Below, piece after piece: positions 58,288-64,000 of a stretch of 64,000 bases of DNA. Made by a program: the position numbers and the translations under genes. Source of the stretch: Desmodesmus armatus (taxonomy: Eukaryota > Chlorophyta > Chlorophyceae > Sphaeropleales > Scenedesmaceae); assembly GCA_007449985.2 (NCBI GenBank), contig VIIQ02000054.1, positions 424,278 through 488,277 of the forward strand, read 5' to 3'. Every line of letters starts with the position of its first letter. The first letter of the stretch is position 1. The notes under the pieces were generated by a model. The model was not told where the DNA came from, searched no databases, and saw only the letters and a list, made by a program, of their open reading frames with translations.

Positions 58288-61257
58288 TCAGTCCCGCACA
58301 AGCAGCAGATGCGGGTTGCGACCCGTGTGCACACTTGCAGCGCACACCCCCAAGACACCACCACCACCGCCACAGGTGCAGGCAGCACCAATGCTGCAGG
58401 CCTTGCTGCTGAGCCTTTCATTCCCGCTCACGTCCAGGTGAGTGAGCTGCGCGCTGCACCCCTCCATTAGCTCCCCAAGCCCCTCAGGCCCCAGGCTATT
58501 CTCCCTCAACACCAGGCTTTGCAGCCCAGCGAGCCCGCACAGCACACCCACATGCTTGTCCCTTACGTTGCAGCCACACGCGCTCAGCACACGCAGCTGC
58601 GGCAGCTCCTGCAGCGCTAGGATGTCCCCGGTCTTGATGCCATCAGGTGCCCCGTCCAGTACTACCTCAGTCACAGAAGGCGGCAGGCTGCTGAGCAGCT
58701 GTGTGAGCTTGGAGTAGGGGGCCTTGCAGTCTGTGAGGTTGATGGAGGCCAGGCGGGGCATGGCGGCGATGCTGCTGCACAGGCTGTGCTTGAAGGCACG
58801 GAAGGCCGGGACAGGGCTGCGGTCGGGTAGGGAGCTGTCAGGCCTGAGCAGAGGGGGGAGGCAGCAAAAGCACACATGCACAGGAGTGAGACATAAAGTG
58901 GTGCCACCATCGGATGCATGGGGTTGCCCTGATCAAGAGGGTGACAGTCAGCAGAGGCTTCTGCACACCAGGCATGTAAACACGCAACATGTAACCGCGT
59001 CGTAACCAACACAACGACCCATGCAGTAGATGGTATGCAACAGATGTAGCCCGGGCAAAGTTTGTGTGACACGCCAGTCTGCTTTGTGCACAACGCACCA
59101 GCATCCGTCTCCCCTAGATTCCCCTCTGCCGCCCAACACTCACCAGTAGTTGCCAGACAGGTTGAGGCTGGTCAGGTGCGGCATAGCCCGCATGCCGGCC
59201 CAGCACCCCGGCCCAGTGCCAGCCTGCTGCTGCGGCATCATCGCCACCTCCTTGCAGGCCACCTGCGCAACCTCCAGCACACGCAGCTGACTCATCCCAC
59301 AGGCCGCCGCCACACCCTGCTGTCCAACGGTTACCCGACAAGCTGAGGTGGGTCAGGCTCTGCAGCTGCCCGGGCGCCACTGCCCACCCCTTGAGCCCAC
59401 AGCACTCCATCCTCAGCACGGAAAGGTCCTTCAGCCCCGCCAGGTGCGGCAGCACCCTGCTGGCGCCCCCTGCATCCCCTAGGTCCCACCCACTGAGGTC
59501 CACCTGCTCTAACTTCCCTCCTGCGATGCGTGTGAGCTGCTGCAGGTGCTGCTCAGCCCTCAGGCCCCCAAGATCCTTACTCCCTGAGAGGTCCACGGCC
59601 CGCAGCTTTGGCAGGTTGAGTGCCGCCAGCTGCTTGACCAGGTCCCCGCCCAAGCTGCAGTCCCGCAGGGAGAGGTAGGTGAGCTGGCTGGCGGGTGCCA
59701 GCCAGCTGAGCTTGTAGAGCTGCCTGCAGGCAAAGGTGAGGCTCTCCAGCTGGGGTACGGCAGACATCAGCTGCTTCAGGCTGGAGCCTGTGATGAAGCC
59801 ACCCCTGCCGGACCCGGGGGTAGGCGCCCAGGGGTGTGGCCGGACGGGAGGCATCATGCTGCCATTGGCACTGCTGGTGGTGCTGGCATGGCCTACAGGA
59901 ATGAGGTCATCACCCCTGGGGCTTGCGCGGCCTCCTGCTGCAGTGGCAGCAACTGCCTGCGCAGCCAGTGTGGCTGCCGCCCTGCCAGATTTTGGCCGGT
60001 TGATTGGCAGCCTGTGCCTGCTGCTCCTGGCGCCGGTGAGGGTGGTGAGGCTGGTGCTGCTGCGGGTCTTGACTGCGCTGCTGCTGGAGTAGCCGACAAG
60101 ACTGAGGGCCTTGAGCTCTGGGGCCTTTGCACACACGCCATGCGCGAGCAGCAGCACGTCGCACTCGAACAGCGGCACCTTGAGGTGCAGGGACTTCAGC
60201 TGCAAGGCGCTGGTGGTGCTGCTGGTGGTGCTGGCTGTAGTTGCGTTGCTATCGGAGCTGCAGGACAGGCTGAACTCTGAGCATGCGGAGCTCAGCGGGG
60301 TGCCTGGTGCTGATGTGCTGGCCTCGCTGCTGGTGTCAGAGACCCGAGGGGCAGCGCTCGCGCTGGTGCTGGTGCTGGCCCTGGCGGAGCTGCTGCTGCT
60401 GTTGGTGCTGGTGCTGAGGGGTGACTTGGGAGTGGCAGAGTCTGCGAGGGCCGCAGGAGAGTCTCCTTGAGCTGGCACTGTGCGGCTGCGCAGTTGCTGT
60501 CGAGGTTGGTGATGCTCATGGAGAAGTCCTGCAGCTGCGTGCCGTGCTGGTACAGCCAGCGCTCCCATGGGACGTTCTGCAGGTACTGCAGGAACTGCTG
60601 GTGCTGCAGCGCATCTGCAGCGCTTGTGCTGGGGTCGCTGCTGTCCTGGTCATCAAGCGGATCATCATCATCAGTGTCCTGCTGCTGCTGTTGGGGCCGC
60701 AGCTGGCCGGTGAGGCGCTGCAGGAGCCTCGTGGGCTGGCTGAGCAGTGCCTGCAGGAGGGTTTTGGCCTCTGACTTTGACTCTGTGCTGCTGTTGGTGC
60801 TGGCCTCAGCTAGGTCAAACTCGAAGGACAGCTGGTGGGGCGTGACCTCAGCAGCGATCTGGCGCCAGGACTGGCATACTGAGTACACCGAGCCTTGAAC
60901 GTCCTCCCAGCTTAGGTACTTTGAGAAGATGTGTGCTAGCAGCAGGGGTGGCAGGTCCTGCAGGAGCAACAGCAGCAGATGCATTGGGAAAGGATTAGTG
61001 GACAGTCTCCTGACCAAGAAGGGAAGGGCAACCAAGGGGCTGTCACAGTCTTCATACATCAAGAAATACTGTTTGTGTACCTGGATAGCGGTTGCTTGCT
61101 GCGCTTGAACAGGGTGCTGCTCCATCCAGCCAGAGATGGTCATGTCAGCTACAGCAGCAGCGTCTGCGGGCGTCTCAACGATCCTACAGGTATCAAAACG
61201 TTTGAGTGTCAACGTTTGGACTGAACCAGGTGCTGGCTTGCTGTGATTACAGCCCAT
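58288..61257 (-). CDS. F-box/leucine-rich-repeat protein with N-myristoylation-type start; two compensating frame breaks
   Basis: Exons: 61257-61081, 60957-59144 and 58843-58288. The protein starts MGCNHSKPAPGS: Gly2, Cys3 and Ser6 fit the N-myristoylation plus palmitoylation pattern. An F-box opens exon 2 (DLPPLLLAHIFSKYLSWEDV, then VCQSWRQIAAEV, from about residue 60). After an Asp/Ser-rich part come leucine-rich repeats (LQLKSLHLKVPLF, LTYLSLRDCSLGGDL, LKDLSVLRMECCGLKG, LPQLRVLSACGCNVRD, LAGLQSLVLRENSLG). The LRR frame is shifted by -1 near 60480 and by +1 near 59325, so about 1.15 kb is read in another frame and the net frame is restored. No intron explains either shift. The likely role is as a membrane-tethered SCF substrate receptor, which is inferred. 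Confidence 0.75.
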
Positions 61258-62801
61258 GCGAAGAAGAATTTGTTGTGCCGCGTTCAAGATATTGACTTGC
61301 TACTTTCACGCTGTGTTGAAGCACCGACAAGTCACAAGGTTCCCAACTTGTAGTAGGCCAAGAAGGTGGCTGTCAAGGTGCAGCTGCTATGACGCTACCC
61401 TTGGTGAGTCATCGATGCGTCATGATAAACTGAGGCGCTAAGTGTGTCCCAGAAGTGATATCAAAGAGTTCCTACAATCTGATGTCTGGTTGCAAGATTT
61501 AATTTTCCCGAGTCATGGACTAGGAAAAGAATTAGCTTTTTATTCAAAAGAGTGACATGCTGTCCCTGACCTGTCCAAGCATTTCCGGCACCTGGAAACA
61601 TCAAAACTGGCTTTGTTTTAATAACCAGAGTCACAATGACTCCCGTTGCATGGTGACGGGAAAGCCTGGCTTTCAGGATGGCTGTGCGGTACACAATGAA
61701 AACTTGCAGCAACGGCCTGCGCAGTTGCATTCAAGATCAATCTATACTTTGAAATGGACAATCTCTCTCATTCATCGCTGCCGCATTGCAACTTGCTGCA
61801 GCTGGCTTTCAGGGATGGCGCAGCGGTACAAAACGAAAACTGCAGCACAGCCCCTGCGAGCTTTACAGCAGCTAGTCAGTATACATAACCTGTCGCATAA
61901 CGTGTTTCGGTTCGACATCACGAACCATGCACTTTGCTGCGTGTGCTAGTGGTGATCATCGCCTGACTATGCAGTGTTGTTGCAGTGCCAGCGATCACGT
62001 GCACTGAATATACATGTCACAAAAAACTTCACATACACGCTGGCATGTAACATCACCTGCGCTGCTCTCATGTACACCGCATGCATTGGTGCTGCAGCTG
62101 GCTGGACAGCTGCAACATACCAACTTAACAGTACTGGCACAAAAGAGTTTGCCTGACTGATATGTGTCGTGTTGTGCTTGAATGGCTGTTCATGATCTGT
62201 GTCTGCACTACCCTGGATGACATGTGCTGGTGACGGACGCACATCAACAGAATCCACAGGGCGGCAGCTGCAAAGCACACAAATGCCCTGTCCCCACATG
62301 GAGCTAGGTGTTCACCATGCGTGTTCGCCTACTGCTGTGGGGGGAAGGGGCAAACAAAACGTGACACTTACGTCACAAACACAAACTCCTGCAAGGTGGA
62401 CACAGACTACATCGCCACACTGCCTGCTCAACAGCCGGGGCATCCCAGCTGTTGACACAGGCATGGTCACCAGCTGTTGACACAGGGCATGGACACAAGC
62501 ACGGGCCAGAATACAGGCAATTACACAATTGCGAATCTTGCTCACCCGCTGGTTGATTTTAATTGACAGTTCATCAAGGTGCTGCTGTCACATCACAAAC
62601 GCTGGTCCTGTAGGGCAATGCACAGCACAGCATGAACGCCGACCACAGGCAGCACTGTCTGTGGTCTGTCATCCAGTGAACACACTCAAGCTGACGATAA
62701 CACAACAACCAACAACGCAAAATGACAAGCCAGTTCAGCCATGTCCGAAACCGTTGTGCAACGATCCCTGCATTCCCAGCCTGGCTGGATCTCCCGCACG
62801 A
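61258..62801. other. Intergenic, 1.5 kb, with imperfect direct repeats
   Basis: A ~65-bp block near 61663-61730 recurs imperfectly near 61800-61870 (shared CTGGCTTTCAG, GCGGTACA, GAAAACT). A short repeat CAGCTGTTGACACAGG occurs twice around 62450-62490. No gene is supported. Confidence 0.4.
62521..62525 (-). terminator. TGTAA polyadenylation signal of the molybdenum hydroxylase gene
   Basis: TGTAA on the minus strand about 277 bases after the stop at 62802, a plausible distance for an algal 3' UTR. Confidence 0.4.
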
Positions 62802-63979
62802 TCATGCCCGCATTGCAGCCTCCAAGGCATCTGCAATGCTGAACGGCCCCACCACACTCTTCAACCTCTCCGGCGTGGCCGGTGCCGCCAATACCCTGAA
62901 CCCCACACCCCCGCTGCCACCCCCACCACTACACCCCACTCCCAGCTGCATCCCCAGCACCTCTTCAGCCGCCGCTGCTGCTGCCTGCTGCAGTGCCATC
63001 AGTGCACTAGCAGACGTCATGAGGGCCGGCTCCCCAGATGCCTTGCTGCCCGCAATGCCCACTGGGTTTGGTGCATCGGCCAGGAATGATACAGCAAACC
63101 TCTGTGGGATGAGGTCGGGTGTGGGGATCTTGTAGCTCCAGGTGCTGCCGCTGAGTAGGGCCCCTGTGGATGGGTCCACAACCACCTCCTCACTCAACAT
63201 CACACCCAGACCTGCAGCGGGGGAACAACCACAAAATGTGACAAGTGACATTAAGATGAAGTTGCAAACCGTTTGGTGACCATGCCGATGCAACTACAGG
63301 CAATAGCTGTCTGAACAAACGTCCTGCGCCAGCTAGCCGTGGGGTCATAATGCAGTACATGAGCTGCTGGAAAGAGCAACTGCTACGACAGACACTCCAA
63401 AGCAGGACATGGGGGCTGTAAGACACCGCAATGCATGGCAGGCAAAGCTCCACAGCTTAAGATTTTATGGTCCCAACCGCACGACCTCATGGTATACTTC
63501 CACCTGCCTTGCACACAACCTCTACCCACCATTCAGTGACCAGTTTGGACCAACAGTCAGGCAGCTTGCCTGCTTCCCTCCTTACAACTGCCTCAGTCCC
63601 CCCCCCCCTGACTCACCCATCACAAATGCTCCCTCCACCTGGCCCAGGTCAATGCGTGGGTTGAGGGCGTACCCGCAGTCGTAGGCAATGTCAGTCGCCA
63701 GCACACGCCGCTCACCAGTCAACCATCCACACAACCTCCTCACAGCAGCACCAAACGCACTGTACGACACAGCCTGGCGCTCACTGCTGCGCCATTGCTG
63801 CCGCCACTGCTGCCGCGATTGCTGCCAACTGCTGCTACTGTTGGTGCTGCTGCTTTTGGCGGGGATGGTGCCGTCAAAGTAGCCGTAGGCTGACAGCATC
63901 ACGGCTGAGGGCGCAAGCCTGGGTCGGAGAACTGCGCCGCAATGGTAGCTTGCCAGGTGGACAAGGCATCAGGACCAAC
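62802..63979 (-). CDS. Molybdenum hydroxylase (xanthine dehydrogenase/aldehyde oxidase family), C-terminal part
   Basis: Two exons lie in the window: 63979-63617 and 63211-62802; the rest of this large gene is beyond the right edge. The first holds [39 protein letters not shown] and [16 protein letters not shown]. The second has [18 protein letters not shown], then [15 protein letters not shown], where the Glu of GEP is the base that activates the molybdenum-bound water. The end is [17 protein letters not shown]. These enzymes oxidise purines or aldehydes with a molybdenum cofactor; which of the two cannot be told from this part. Between about 63903 and 63912 one base seems missing: GLRP and SAVMLS lie in adjacent frames. 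Ser/Gln and Ala/Gly insertions are present. Confidence 0.85.
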
Positions 63980-64000
63980 CTGCAGGGGACAACCGCAGTG

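Noticed and set aside
1..64000. CRISPR arrays, bacterial operons, Shine-Dalgarno sites, tRNA or rRNA genes
   Set aside because: Intron-rich eukaryotic genes throughout; no regularly spaced repeats of CRISPR type and no cloverleaf or rRNA sequence recognised.

Overview
This window looks like nuclear DNA of a chlamydomonadalean (volvocine-type) green alga; Haematococcus or a close relative is my guess, not a demonstrated identity. The reasons are: genes split by many introns of a few hundred bases or less with GTGAGT-type donors and CTGCAG-type acceptors; TGTAA-type 3' end signals; heavy CAG/GCA (Gln, Ala, Ser) tracts inside proteins and long G or C runs inside introns; and secreted or wall-type proteins (CAP, FAS1, ShK, sushi-like modules) next to a cilium-type CH-domain protein. 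Gene models below were built by hand, matching intron phases and protein-family motifs.

Left part (1-20 kb). A secreted CAP/PR-1 protein (minus, running off the left edge) stands back to back with a 797-aa coiled-coil protein (plus). Then comes a tandem segmental duplication, each unit about 2 kb, carrying a conserved 93-aa protein. The right copy (18911-19716) is intact. The left copy is cut inside exon 1 by a 7.0-kb non-LTR retrotransposon (9313-16322) with a 6-bp target-site duplication. The element has a coiled-coil ORF1, then an endonuclease/reverse-transcriptase ORF2 whose start overlaps the ORF1 stop (TGATG).

Middle (20-41 kb). A 283-aa coiled-coil protein and PIG-Q/GPI1, a subunit of the first enzyme of GPI-anchor synthesis, diverge from a 0.4-kb spacer. 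Next, two paralogous cell-surface genes stand head to head: a 379-aa type II membrane protein, and a larger mosaic secreted protein (lamin-tail-like, FAS1 with an embedded ShK module, Pro/Ser-rich stretch). Both end in the same sushi-like plus Cys/Gly-rich module, and the mosaic copy has a stop codon inside its last exon. A 5'-truncated fragment of a second LINE and a single-exon F-box-like/LRR gene follow.

Right part (41-64 kb). A 12-exon GH32 beta-fructofuranosidase gene encodes about 2030 aa, roughly three times the usual size, with a full catalytic triad and large low-complexity insertions. Its introns hold three partial copies of its own exons and a 45-bp relic of the LINE 3' end. Upstream on the same strand is a CH-domain protein of the SPATA4/SPEF1 type. 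Then come an F-box/LRR protein with an N-myristoylation-type start and, cut by the right edge, the C terminus of a molybdenum hydroxylase (xanthine dehydrogenase/aldehyde oxidase family).

Several otherwise well-preserved genes carry single-base frame breaks (LINE ORF2, the second F-box/LRR gene, the molybdenum hydroxylase). These may be real mutations or assembly indels; the sequence alone cannot decide.
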